64,000 nucleotides of DNA from Cryptomeria japonica (GCF_030272615.1 NC_081409.1:911860340-911924339), one strand, 5' to 3'. Positions 20,522 to 32,577 are shown, numbered from the stretch's first letter. Notes: generated by a model from the sequence alone, not told the origin. Translations and numbers: made by a program.

Positions 20522-23218
20522 TTTCTACTTGAAGTCTCCAAATAAGGAGTTGGACTTTGTTGTTTGTAGATCTGATGTTAAAGATTGATGTTTCTCTCTA
20601 TTATGAGGAACCAAACTGTCTTGGGCTGCCCCCATTGCGTTGCAATGTTGAAATGAATTGTGATCAGCAAATATGGAGACTTCTTGTTCGTCATAAGGAA
20701 ATTTGACACACTGGTGATACGTAGAAGGTACTGCTTGCATTTCATGTATCCAGGATTGCCCTAACAAAATATTGTAGGTAAGATCTATGTCTAAGACCTG
20801 ACACATAGTATCCTTTTGCACTAGTCCTACTTGAATGGGTAACATCACAATTCCTTTAGAGGACCTTTCCTCATCATCATATGCCTTTATGGTAATCTTC
20901 TTAGAAGGATCAATAGACTCTTCTAAAAAACCTAATGCATGGATAAGCTTTAAAGTACATATATTAAGTCCGGCTCCTCCATCTATTAAGACTCGTTTTA
21001 CTCGGTGTTTGCAAACAATGACTTCGATATGGAGAGGAGTGTTATGCGGATGGCTCAAGGAAGTATTGTCATGCTCTGAGAAGGTGAGGTTATGAGGTCC
21101 AGTCATATAGGCGACCATAGCTTGAAATCTATCTGTATCCAGATTTTGAGGTACATTGGTTTCCAATAGTGCTTGTTCCAATATGTCTTTGTGCTTCAGT
21201 GATAGTTTCAGCAATTCTAGTATAGATATCTGAGCTGGAGTTTTGCGTAGTTGGCTAACCAAGTCATATTGGATTTTTGGTGTAGTAGTTGCAGGTGACG
21301 TATATCCTTTTAAGACATATTTCTGAGTTCGGGTTGTTACGTTGATAGATTCATGATTACGTTGATCTCGGATGGTGATGACATTTACTTGATGATCTTC
21401 AGCTGATATGTGATTTATGGTGTTGTTGTAGATATGGTTGATACAAGCTCCGCGTGTATCATTCGAGGTTGAAGCTCCATCTTTGTTATAATTTGGAAGA
21501 GGATTTTTAAAGGCTCCATGATCACCATTTGTTTTGAGACCATCTACCATTAAGTCACCTCGATCAATCATATCTTGCACCACGTGTTTCAATCTCATGC
21601 AATCGTTCGTCCGATGACCCTTGTTACGATGGTAATCACAATAGTGTGAATCATTCCACCAAGGTGGTTTGATTTGGGGTTCATAGTTGCTGATTGGAGG
21701 CAAAGAAAGAATCTTGTTTGCCAAAAGTTCTCTGAATGCTGATTCTAGTGATTGCCCCAGTGGTGTGAAGATACGCTTTTGGAAATTATTAGTGTTGTCT
21801 CGGAAATTGTTGTTAGGTCCTGGATTCATGTTTTTTCTTTGAGTATCATTGGTGTTGTTTGTGTTGAGTTGTCCTTGATCAGTGTTTGATGCATATGTGT
21901 TAGCATTTGGATTAGTACTTTTAGGATTTTTCGTAGCCTGAGAATTTCTAGATAATGCGAGCACTGGTTGCTTAGATTTCGGATCATGCGTTTCATTGTT
22001 GCCTTCATTTTTGTTTTGAGTCCAGAATCGAGACTTGTCCAAGTTTTTGTTGTTTTGGTTATTGTAGTTTGATGAGTTTGTTCCTTCCTTGTAGAATTTG
22101 AGTGTTCCCTTTTTGACACATGCTTCCTCTACTTGAATGTCATTTTCAATCAATTTAGCGAAAGACGGTATGCATTGAAGCTTTAGCCTGTAACTCATTT
22201 CACCATTCAAATTGTCAATGAATATTTCCATTTTCTCCTTTTCAGGAATATCTCGAGGATATCTGGAGACCATACGTCACCAGCGTTGAAGGAATATCAT
22301 GAATGTTTCATTGTTCTTTTGTTTGGTGTTGCAGGCATCTAGCATGGTTATGGCGTGTTGGATGTTATAGGAGTATTGAGTTATGAATTTGTTAACCAAT
22401 TCATCAAATGATCTGACAGGTGGTGTAATTTTGGATAACCATTCCATTGTTTGCCCTCCCAAGCTTCTTGGGAATAACCTCATCAGATAGGTGTCATCAT
22501 GAGCAAATTCAAGACTCATTGTGCAAAATTCTCGAACATGATCTCGGGGATCACTTTTCCCATCATATTTATCAAATTTGGGAACATCTGAGTTTGGAGG
22601 AAAAGGCACCATGTTCAATCTTCTGTCAAATGGATAAGGACAGATTTCGTTTAAAAAGTACCGCACTATTGTCCCTTGTTGCATGTCATGTATTTGTCAT
22701 TGTAACATTTGCATTTGTTGAGTAAGAGTAGCCAAAGGTATATTGTCTTGTTGAGGGAAGAGTTCTTCCCTTGTATTGGTTCTCAGCTAAAAAGGTGTGT
22801 TAGATGGTATATTTTGCTCTGGAGTTTCTAGCTCGGGTATACGCATTTCTAGTATGCGTTGTTTTGGAATGTGTTGCTCAGGTATGTGTTGTTCAAAGTT
22901 ACGAGTTTCTTCTTCTCTTTGTTGTTCTTGATATGCATATTGTCAAGATCCGTTTCTAAAGATGTTTGTGTCTAAATTTTTGAGAAGTTTAACGCCTTTA
23001 CTTGTGAGCATGAGCAGATATTTTTCTTTGTCATTGTCCATAAGCCTTTCTACAAGCTTTTGGAATGAAGGTTTTTCCTGACATTCCTGAAGAAGTGCTT
23101 CAGAAATTTCAGTCTCTTCCAAGTGTGGAACTTCAAAAGGATTTGACAACCTTCGATTCATACTAGACTATGCATGTGTCTTGCTTTGTTGGTTTCTTTG
23201 AGAGTGAGTAATAGGCAT
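20522..23218 (-). pseudogene. Tat gag and aspartic protease
   Basis: The likely start is ATG at 23218 (AAAATGCCTATT), read MPITHSQRNQQ. Gag core text includes VPKFDKYDGKSDPRDHVREF, MRLFPRSLGGQTMEWL and FDELVNKFITQYS (22277-22684), then IPEKEKMEIFIDNLNGEM. A zinc-knuckle-like CDYHRNKGHRTNDC lies near 21600-21650. The protease reads VLIDGGAGLNIC, LPIQVG and YNILLGQSWIHEM (about 20730-21010). Stops at codon 17 and near 22942, 22788, 22693, 22274 and 20522 interrupt a single frame. All are TAG or TGA where CAG or CGA is plausible. Gag would form the particle; protease would mature it. Confidence 0.88.
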
Positions 23219-24094
23219 TTTAGTAAAAACTTTCAGTGATAAAGGGGACAAAATCCTCGTTGATATGTTGCTCGGAGGTGGGTGGTTCTGGTCGAGATGT
23301 GTTATAAGTGATACACTCATCGGGTAAGAATGTTGGATTGATCTTTCCTCCGCGGTTTATGATTTGATTAAAAGCAGACTTTTGACAGTAGGCTCTTATT
23401 TTTAAGGGTTTTTTGTCAAATTCATTGGATTTGTTTTGGATATAACGTTTGACGTGATGAAGGAATACCCGATGAGATTTGAAGAGTTGACAATTGATGT
23501 ATAAAAACTTATTTCTTTTGATGAACTTGGAAAAACTAGGTTGTTGTTTCTTCAACGTGATGTTATGATAAAGGTTCTTTCTTCTCAGAATATGGGGATT
23601 AGTCATGCATGAGTGATCAATGGTTTCCTTTGATTTGTTTGGATTTAGTCGATCTTGTTTGAAAAATTTCAAATCTTACTCTATCAAAGTGAAGGCTTAG
23701 ATGCCCCTTCATGACAAAGCGTGTCAAATGATATGGATAAAAGCCTCCCGATATGGAGACTTGATTTGACAACTTGAAAATTTTAAACAAGTGTTTTTGA
23801 GATGAAATCCGTAAGATGGTAAAGGATTCTGTTGATACTGATGATAAGGTTTCCGGATTATGATAAGATAGATATGTTTTATCGTGCGATCAGTTTAGGA
23901 TTTTTACAACATTTGTTTTGACACAAACTTAGCTTAAGAAATAGTTTTTAATGGTTTGTTTTTGCCACTCTGCTTTGATGAAAAATGATGTTGATGGAAA
24001 AAGGCTTCTAAAAATGTTTTTCAAAAATTTTAAAATTTCTCACTGTTTTGCCCCCTACCTTTTTTATTTTGGTCACACACTAAAATAGAGACAG

Positions 24095-24450
24095 GATGCG
24101 CTACCCAATTTACTTCACGCGCTAAAATAAGGACCACACACGCTAGGCTGCCCCCAGACACGCGCTAAAGTTTTGACTGTTCAAAAATTATTTTCTATCT
24201 GTTTAAAAAGTCATGTGCTAGCCTGGACCTGTAACATGCTAACTTTTGAACCTGATGCGCTAATGTTGGGTTTCCACGCGCGAAGTGAATGCTTCCACGC
24301 GCTAGACTATTTTTCTGATGCGCTAAATGTTTTCACACTGTTTTGATTTTGGGATAAAAATGCTACTGTTTGGAACTGACGCACTAACTTGATGGTTGGA
24401 TGCGCTAGCAAAAGTACCTCACGTGCTAAGAAGTTGCTCTTATGCGCTAA
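24095..24450 (-). repeat. GCGC-core array A in the Tat leader
   Basis: On the plus strand about twelve ATGCGCTA / ACGCGCTA units occur (for example around 24098, 24118, 24250, 24300 and 24318). Read in the element's sense they are TAGCGCAT. The spacing is 15-40 bp. Confidence 0.85.
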
Positions 24451-25968
24451 ACTGCCCTGATTTTTTTTCCTTTGGTTGGTTTTTTGTAAATTTTGGATTT
24501 TTGTTGTGAATTTTTTAGGTTTGATGGATGATTTTCTGAAGTAGTAAATGCAAGCACGGCACAAAAAGTACAACCATTTTGCCGAATCTAACAAAAAGTG
24601 TATGTTCTGCAAGGATGTGTACAAATCCCCAATGTTTTAACAGGTTTGGATATGAATAATACACTTCAAAAAGATTCTTTATTCAAAGGTCATAAATAAT
24701 ATCATAGCCCACTAGTCTCGATACTCCGTCAGCTCAAACAGTCGTGTCACCCCCTAGAGGGCACCCATTTTTTTGCCTTTTGCCAGAAATTAACTCAAAG
24801 TGAATCACTTCACAGTTGAGTAGTTATCTTGGGAGATATATGGTGAGTAATCTTGGGGGCGAATTCTTCCCCACCCTTGCACTATAATGTTATAAATGTC
24901 TAGTTACTAACTCAGTTCAAAGCTTCTATTTCTATGGTTCATAATCAGGCTTCTCGTTCGGCCGTCAGTGATAAACTCCCTCAGGAGGCTTCCCAACCTT
25001 TAGAACAAAGGTTTTACGTATCTCCAGGATACTGGGGGAAGGCTAATCGCTGCGCACAACCGTTGAAAAGGACTTTCGTCACTTTCCACGTTTGATTATA
25101 GTGGGTTGGAATTCTTGGCGTCAAAGTCGTTCCCCACTTAAGTCATTCCCTTCACACCGGCCATAAACGGCTTTAAGAGTTGATTTCGACTCCTCGGGAA
25201 GGCAAGCTTGCTAAAGGATGTAAAATGTTTTGAAGGAAAGAAAGTTTTTTAAGAGAGGTCTAGTTTTTTGGATCACCCAGTTAAGGGGAGAGCATATACC
25301 TTCCTCTTTCGATTCAAGGCAATCACAAATTCTTTTAAAACCTTCAATTCAGTGATTTTCTAACCTCTACTGGGAGATGTTGCTCCAAGAAAAAGCATGG
25401 TGTTAATTTTACTTCCTCAAAGCAATGATTATTTAATCTAAGGAAATAACCGTGTCAACAAAGCAAAAGGTTTGATTTGGTCAACAAATAAACATCGATA
25501 AACAAAAGGGGAATCACTTCTCTCTTTAATTGTAACAAAATTTTTGAGGTGAGGTTCTTTCCTTTGCAAAATAAAAGTAGATCCTTTTATGCACCAAAGG
25601 ATGGTGAGGTTCTTTTTAAGCTCTATTTTTGTGAAAAAGAAAATTTTGTGTTGTTCTTTTTAGAGCCCAAATAAAGTTTTTCTTCTATAAAAGCAAGAAA
25701 ATTTCCGATAGTGGTTCTTTTTATAGACCAAAAGAAATAAGTGAGTTCAATTTTAAGAATAAAAGACGTTCAAAAATTTAAACTAACTTAACTAAGTTAG
25801 TGAAAATCCTAACTATCTAAATATTCTAAGATTAAGCTCCTTTCTGCAACAAATTTGTTAGAATCCTGCAAGAAAACCAGAGAAAAAACGTTAGATGATT
25901 TGGTGGACTTCCACAAGTCTAATTTTTAACTTTCGGTTACAATTTTTTTTTTTTTTGTTTCAGTTTGT

Positions 25969-26248
25969 GATGCGCTATAGAACAAACTGTATGTGCTATA
26001 ATATAACAGTGATGCGCTAAAAGAAAGTTTCAACGCGCTACACTGTTTTCGGGATGCGCTACTCTGTGTGCCAAAAGCTCTGCTCTATTTTTTTTTTTCG
26101 CGCCGAGACCTATAGGAAAAGATTAGTGGGAGTCATGCGCTAATATATGGACTTCACGCGCTAGATGATGGACTCCACATGCTAAACAGTAAGTGGGATG
26201 CGCTAGACTGTTAACCAGATGCGTCAGGAAATGTTTCCTACGTGCTGA
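25969..26248 (-). repeat. GCGC-core array B in the Tat leader
   Basis: This is a second block of ATGCGCTA / ACGCGCTA units on the plus strand, 65 bp from the PBS. It shows the same motif and orientation as array A. Confidence 0.85.
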
Positions 26249-26312
26249 TTCTCGTTTTCCGCAGACCTGCAAAAGTGGTTATATTTCAAAACCGAATAGA
26301 TATATGGGGTAG

Positions 26313-26332
26313 GGACCCACGGTGGGCGCTAG
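26313..26332 (-). other. Primer binding site of the Tat element
   Basis: On the minus strand CTAGCGCCCACCGTGGGTCC follows the LTR end after three bases. It closely resembles the TGGCGCCCACCGTGGG-type PBS known from Ogre/Tat elements. It marks where minus-strand cDNA synthesis is primed by a tRNA. Confidence 0.82.
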
Positions 26333-26335
26333 AAA

Positions 26336-27767
26336 TGTATGCGAGAAAAGCAGGTCGATAGAACTCAATATGTGAAAAATGGAGCTCTATGGAGCCTTGC
26401 TCACACATCCACAAGACTTCTTGGTGCAAGCTATGGAGTAATGAAGTATCACTCAACTTCCCAAAGTTGGTCCCATGGTTCTCTATCTTACACGGTCCCT
26501 CAAACCAATGTTTTTGCTCTCAGATCACTGAGCAAAATGGTTTAGGGATGGCAAATGCAAGAACGAGGGATGCTTTTGATAGATTTTAGAATGAAATGCA
26601 TCCTAAGCTATGCATGATCTTAAAATGCAATAAACTAGATTATAAGATGACAAGGTTAGTATAAATACTATCCTAACATGATATATTAGTCTATGATTGA
26701 GCTAAATAATAAAGAAAGTATTTTAAACATGCATATTTAGACTAATTCCTAGTTAAAGAGACGCTAAAATGATGAGCATAAAAATGATATATGAAAGCTT
26801 GAATGTATTTGAGCATAAGTGTGATACTACAAACTTGGATTGATCTCCCAAAATGGAGGAATGAGTGCTCTATTTATAGCAAAAATAGGGCAATGGATGG
26901 CCGGGATTGAAAGAGTTAATCAAGGGTTGAGTTTGAAAGTTGGGTATCCATGTTTGCAATTTGCACCAATAAAATGGTGACAAATGTCAACATAGGGTTG
27001 GGTTGAAAGAAGGGGTTGGAGGCATTAAATGCCTGAGAAGACCTTATGGTTATCTAGAGGGTAAGGGTTAAGCCTAAGTTAAGATTACCCATTGGATTAA
27101 GAGTTAATCCGAGGATAAACTCTTGTGCAAATGATTAAGAGATAATCATGGTCAAAGCATTAAAGGCTTGATGAGACCCTTGGGTTGGATGAAGGTTAAG
27201 TTAGGCAAAAAGTCTCTAACCATGTAAGAGGGTTGAATTAACCATTAATGGTTTGGGAGACTTTGGGGATATTAAGTGGTTGAAGATTTGAAGCCTTTAA
27301 TGGTTATCAAAGACTTTAAGGTTTTGAGAAGTGACCTCCCCTTGCTTAGGGATGTGACAAAGTTTAGAAGATTGGTTAGGCTAATTAGAAATGATTAGAA
27401 GAGTCTAGAAGAAATTAGGAAGGGGTTTAGGAAGCAAGTGGGAAATGTAGGAGAATGCAAGTGGATGGAGGGATAATAGGATTTAATTGAATTTAATGAA
27501 TTTCATTCAATTTGGTTGCAATTAAATAAATTAGATTTATTTAATTTAGGATAAATATTTAATTAAATTTGAATTTAATTAAAAGTGGATGGGGGGATTT
27601 AATTGAATAAAATGATTTATTTATTAAATGGGTATAGTGAATTTAATTGAGTAATTTTCTTAATTAAATAGAGGAATGTGGATAATTTAATTAAATTGGA
27701 TTTAATTAAATAGAGAAATGAACATAAAATATTCATTTAGGAATATGGTTATTTTTATTCGTCTACA
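26336..27767 (-). repeat. 5' LTR of the Tat element
   Basis: This 1432-bp LTR starts TGTATGCGAG and ends TTCGTCTACA on the plus strand. I counted about 26 substitutions against the 3' LTR (roughly 98% identity), about 20 of them transitions. The GATTG at 27768-27772 matches the copy before the 3' LTR. Confidence 0.95.
26871..26879 (-). promoter_or_regulatory. TATA box of the Tat 5' LTR promoter
   Basis: On the minus strand CTATAAATAGAGC lies in the LTR. Transcription of the element RNA would begin about 30 bp further, near 26840. A nearly identical block sits in the solo LTR at 41698-41709. Confidence 0.7.
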
Positions 27768-28120
27768 GATTGCACTAAAGAATATGTTACAAATGAATGA
27801 ATGAATGAATTCTTATGAACAAATGAATGAAGCCCTAGGCTAAACCCTGGAGCAAGATTAAGTTAGCTAGCGCCAAGTGTTACAATCATAATGAATGAGA
27901 CAACTTGAAATATTATTAGCCTAATTAAGAAAAGGAAAAGACACCCAAGTTTAGCTTAAGTGAATAAAGTATTTAAAAGACCTAATTAATTGATAATTAG
28001 ATAATGTCTTAATTAATCCAACACCCCCCCTTAAGATTAACATAGGGATAAGCTAAAGAGATAATGAATGTATAAATGAAAGCATGAATGGATGGGTCTC
28101 AACAACAAAGGGGCTTGATT
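27768..28120 (+). repeat. Right half of the repeat that received the Tat element
   Basis: From GATTGCACTAAAGAATATG onward the sequence matches 33880-34030 (CCCTAGGCTAAACCCT, GCAAGATTAAGTTAGCTAG, CAATCATAATGAATGAGACAA). This is the other side of the split family member seen at 9238-9383. Confidence 0.8.
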
Positions 28121-28359
28121 AGGTACCCATATACAAACTAATGCAACTCTCACAAATAGAGAAAAGGAGAAAAAAACCATTGGGAGAAAATTCCTCTCCA
28201 AAAGAGAGAAAAAGAAATGAAAGAGTACACTTGACTAAGCATGAAGGACTCCAAATGTCCCCCCAAGTACTAAATCAATCACATAGGTACAATCAAGATC
28301 CCCCCATAGGAGAGGAAAGAAGAGATGATGTATCCCACCCATAAGAGACTAGCTTAGTT

Positions 28360-29076
28360 GTGTTAGCCTGACATTCCTTTCTGCCTTTGATCTTGGGTTG
28401 GTAAAAGCTTAATCCGCTGGTTCAGGTATTGCAAATCCATGGGGAACAAAAATGAAGCGCCAGGAAGGGAAATTGGTTTGCACTCCATTCCAACTGGGCT
28501 TGATTCAAAAGGCTTTCCACAAATTTAGGTTTAATTCTTTCTTTATTCCGTTCCGGCCCATAGAAGAAAGAGAAATGAAAGGAGAAACCCCTCTCCCCTG
28601 TCCTCGTCTAGGCCTCTACGACTACTTATGAATATCGAAATGAATCTACTCCCACCACTCTCGCAGCTCGCTCCATTGTTAGGGGCTACATAATTGGAAA
28701 GGATACATCTTTCCTGCTTAACATTCTGCCTTGCGGATTCAGCAATAGAACCTGAAGGATTTCTTGACTGGTCAAATGGTTGCTTTTGCTTATGAAGAAA
28801 CTGGATCAATGAATAAAACCGCAGCGGTTGATGTGGGTAGGTTCCGATCTCGATCGATGAAATCTACTACGGGGGGCTATGTTACCCGGAATTGGGCAAA
28901 GGCTGCGTTGGGTGGAGGCTATGGTCCCTGAACTGGGTTTCGATCCATCAATGGTGGGAATGCTTACTCGAATGTCGCCTGTACCCAGGCTTTTACCTCT
29001 CCCCACTTTGAAACCCCTACTTTAACTTCTTCCATCCCTTATATAAAGAAAGAATTTATTGAAGGCTCGAGGATGA
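28360..29076. other. Probable nuclear copy of mitochondrial DNA
   Basis: This block is clearly richer in GC than its surroundings and has the texture of plant mitochondrial intergenic DNA: GAAGCGCCAGGAAGGGAA, CCGTTCCGGCCCATAGAAG, CTCGATCGATGAAATC, CCTGTACCCAGGC. It holds two fairly long minus-strand open frames (28543-28809 and 28806-29006) without recognised domains. The judgement rests on composition and style only; I recognise no mitochondrial gene. Confidence 0.4.
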
Positions 29077-29329
29077 ATGTTGATGAAGATCCAAGAGAAA
29101 CGAACCACATTCCTCCCCTTAGGAGGAAACAAATCAAATGGCCAATATAGAAGCAATTCCATGAGTAGAGGTGGAAGGAATAGTCTCATGATTTGTGTTA
29201 TAGAGACTATTCAATTGTCCACATATTTGAATCATGATATGCTAAATCAACTAAAACAAGGTCAAACAATTGTGAAGACACTTGATGAACAACCTTTGAA
29301 GGCACTGGAGATGAGATGACAAGAATACA

Positions 29330-29928
29330 AGTTGCCATCAAAGAGGAAGTGAAGATCCTCATGAATGTTTGCACTGTTTAGAGTGTGTGATGTATCAAAT
29401 AACCTTGCAATATCTGGCAAGTACTAATCCCACAAAGCAAAGACTGGAAGAGAACAATCAACTTGTTGAATTGAACTGATCTTTGAAGAAGAAAGAGGTG
29501 GAGGAGGAGGTTGAACATTACTCTTAGTAACCATTGTGGGTGACTAAAACACACATAGGTTCAAGTGACCAAACCTCTCCTCAAATACTTGATCCACTCT
29601 AGATGCTTAAGAATTAGGACAAGTCAATGTAATTGCATGCTCAATGGGAGCAAAATGTGAGAACTCATATAACTATGATGCATGTTCAACATTGCCAACT
29701 ACAATAAGATATCTACTATGTAGATCTCTAATAAGCACTGAATTAGGGGTGAACTCAACTATCTTGCCTACACCACAGGGAGTGATCTAGTAGATGGAAA
29801 GGTGGTTGAAATATAATAAAGGGACACAAAGAACATCATTGTTTATGTCATCGTCAAGCTCAATAGAACCACTCCTAGTAACACTCATCTAAGTCTTATT
29901 ACCCATCAAAATGTGTGGAAGTGTATTA
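29330..29928 (-). pseudogene. Copia protease/pre-integrase relic
   Basis: On the minus strand, next to the solo LTR, the sequence reads HILMGNKT, RSGSIELDDDINNDVLCVPL, VEFTPNSVLIRDLHS and later VFEERFGHLN, the copia GAG-pre-integrase signature. Stops are frequent. It is the continuation of the gag relic at 31465-32560; the solo LTR inserted between them. Confidence 0.72.
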
Positions 29929-31464
29929 TGTTGGCATTTTGGCATTAAGTTGTCATTGATGTCAATCGGCATGACGGGTATTCACATGAGTGTGAGCAGA
30001 TAGAATGAAGGCTTACCGGTAAGGCATAAACTAGTCTAAAGGTATGATGAAGAGGCAGAATGTTAAAGTTATCACAAACTACTAGAGGCGAAGATGTGTT
30101 ACAGGTATAGTGTGCACTATTGGTTAGCAGAAGAAGAAGACCTTACTGGTATGAGTTTGTTGAATGATCAAGTCTAAACCAGTTGTGTGTCGATGAGCAG
30201 AGTGATTAACCATAGTGATGTCATGTGAAGCCAAGGTGGCAAATAGGCAGAGGTTAGTAAAACCATCATCGACACAGTTGGTGAAACTGTTTATCGACAT
30301 AAATGAAACAACCACAAATCACAGGATTGTATATGATCATAGTAGCTCGAGGAAGAAACAATGACAGAGGAAGATCGGGGAATAGTTGGTGCCTAGATCA
30401 ATGAAAAGAAAATCCAATTCAAGAAGACCTCGAAAAGGAAACAGCTGAAGTTTTTTTTATGTGTCGACGAATTTCAAGGCAGGAGATCTTGTTCAAGATT
30501 GCTATTTTCAGCAAATATGCATTGGATAATGCAAATTGTGTACAGATGCATCCTTGAAGGACAAGTGATCGATCCAAGATAGGTTGGATTGGATCTCATG
30601 AAGATTGTGTTGGGAAGAGGAAACCCTAACCGCTCTGAAGTTTGAATTACTTTCTGGCGGTAAATCACGATATAAAAGAGGAGAGCTTGAATCAGAGTAT
30701 GTTGATGTTGCTGAGAAGAGAAAGAGAAAAAGAGAGAGAGTTTGTAAAAGAGAAGAATTTGCTAGCCTAAAAAATAGTTGCAGTGTATGTGAGCAAGCAT
30801 ACCGGTGAGAGGATTCTACCGGCATAACTATAGTTTTGCATTTGAGCCTAACTAACAAGGTGTGGCAGAGCGGGCAATATCCAAGTGTGACACAGAGTGT
30901 TGAGAGATTGTGTGAGAAAGGGAGAGAAAGATAACAGAGGCTGAGAATCAGAGAAAGTAATCTCACAACTGGTAGTGTGAGATTTAGTGGAGGAGAAAAG
31001 ACTGTCAACCAGTAGTGAGTTATTTGATCAAAGAGTTGCAGAATTCATTTGCAACAAGAAGCCTTAATTGTATTCAATTAGTATTTCAATATACATCACC
31101 AAGTTGAAGCTTGGTGCAGGGGTTGGTACTCCTTGGGTTGGTTCCCTAAAAGTTTAGGGGTTGGTGCTCCTTGGGTTGGTGCCCTAAATCTTTGTAACCT
31201 GGTGTTTTACTTGTGAGGTTGGATTGGAGCAGGAGTTTCCAATAGCATTTCTCACCAACATTTTTCCCATATTGGGTTTTCCTCATATACTTGGTGTTGT
31301 GAGTTGCATTTGTGTGTTTGATCTCTTTAGTTTTCCTTTTTTGCTTTACCGGTTTGGTTGCTTAGAGATTGAGTGGTTATCTAGTATTCTGAAGTTGATT
31401 TGAAGTCAAAATGATTCAGGAACCATTGATTCACCCCTCTCTCAGTGGTACTCTATGTTCAACA
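29929..31464 (+). repeat. Solo copia LTR
   Basis: It starts TGTTGGCATTTTGG and ends TATGTTCAACA at 31464, with the copia 3'-end text CCATTGATTCACCCC just before. Length is 1536 bp. The flanks are TATTA (29924-29928) and TATGA (31465-31469), a 5-bp duplication with one mismatch. There is no PBS or coding sequence inside. It sits within the minus-strand copia relic. A 30-bp direct repeat (GGTTGGT(A/G)CTCCTTGGGTTGGT) is at about 31121-31186. Confidence 0.82.
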
Positions 31465-32560
31465 TATGATGCTCAAAAGAAGAGAACATACCCTTGGATG
31501 ATGCCATGTGATGAGAGGCTCTTGAATCAAGAAGTCACCTGCTAGATTGAAGATGTGCCAATGCAAAGAGAGCATGACCTTTCATCATGTCTTCTCCACA
31601 TGCAATAGGAGTGGACCCAAAATGTGCACATCTTGAAGTGGTAGAAGAGGATCCATTATATCATTCTAGAGAATATCTTTTAGCTCATCTATTTTCTTTG
31701 CATAACAACAATATTCATCATGTCCTATCTTGGTGCAATAAGCACACTTAGGCTTGTCCTTCTAGGATGAGGAGCTCTTGGAAGAGGAAGAAGAATTGGA
31801 ATATGTGCATGAGACTCTAAAGCTTGTTGAGTTGATTGTGAACCTTTGTGCTTCTACTTTTTCTTTTGTTTCCCTATAGATGAATAAGTAATGAAAGCCT
31901 TAAATTAGAACTAGAAACAATCAAACTTTGTCAACTTAGCATGTTCATGTATCGGAAGCTCACAAAACACCTCAAATGAAGGCATGGTGTGGGTAAGACC
32001 CAATGTATCCATGGTGCAATAAAAGGAGGAAGAAAAGAAATAAAAGGGACCTTGAAGCTAAGACAGAATCACAATGGTGCACTATTTGTCAGTCTTGTCC
32101 TTATCGCAACCCTATAAAAGTGATCTAATGGATTCTCTAGAAAGTCCTTAATGGAGGGGAAGGCATCAAGTACCAAAGTTGTCAAATCAAACTCAAGCTG
32201 AAATGCACATAACTCATTAATACTCCAAAAATCTCCTAAAATTTGAGCCACATAGCCAACAGAGTGTCACCAGAATCAATATAGAATTGGAGACTGTCTA
32301 AAAATATGCATGCCAATCAAACCCATAGCCTCATCCATCTTGTCCTTATGCTAAATGATCTCAAATTGATGAGTCAAATTTGGTTGGTTCTCATCTAAAA
32401 AGGACCATAAACCTGTAGATCGAAGCAATCTAGTCATCTTGGTATTCCAACTATGATAGTTAGGGGGTGTAAGTTTCTCAATAGAGGGTTTTGTCATTGG
32501 AATGGTTTTTAGATTAGGCAAGGGCTAGGGGAATATGTGAATATGAAAGATGATGATTCT
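31465..32560 (-). pseudogene. Copia gag relic with CCHC zinc knuckle
   Basis: On the minus strand the text KPKCAYCTKIGHDEYC (about 31705-31752) is a CX2CX4HX4C zinc knuckle, followed by a CYAKKIDELK-like stretch. Upstream (32000-32480) the sequence fits a UBN2-like copia gag but is badly decayed. This and the protease/pre-integrase relic are parts of one old minus-strand copia element. Confidence 0.65.
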
Positions 32561-32577
32561 ACCCCCCCCCCCCCCCC
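32561..32577. repeat. C homopolymer
   Basis: A run of 17 C residues is followed by CTCTCTCT. Confidence 0.9.

Larger units (their letters stand above)
23219..26312 (-). other. Long untranslated leader of the Tat element
   Basis: About 3.1 kb separate the PBS from the gag start. It contains two GCGC-core arrays and no recognised domain. A 150-codon frame at 23220-23672 is Lys/Asn-rich and unmatched; it could be a decayed extra 5' ORF but I cannot support that. Confidence 0.6.
9384..27767 (-). mobile_element. Full-length 18.4-kb Ty3/gypsy Tat-type retrotransposon with antisense PMD gene
   Basis: The element runs on the minus strand: 5' LTR 26336-27767, PBS 26313-26332, leader to about 23219, gag-protease 20525-23218, a linker, reverse transcriptase, RNase H, a second archaeal-type RNase H, and integrase down to about 15750. 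A 3' region with an oppositely oriented spliced gene (11304 to about 14380) follows, then PPT at 10888-10901 and 3' LTR 9384-10887. GATTG flanks both sides (9379-9383 and 27768-27772). The LTRs differ at about 26 substitutions, mostly transitions, plus one 71-bp duplication and one 1-bp indel. The dual RNase H and the extra antisense ORF are features known in the Tat lineage. Stops in every coding module mean this copy is non-autonomous. Confidence 0.95.

Noticed and set aside
23220..23672. Extra 5' ORF of the Tat element
   Set aside because: It is 150 codons of Lys/Asn-rich sequence with no similarity I can name, in a long leader. It is kept only as a remark in the leader entry.
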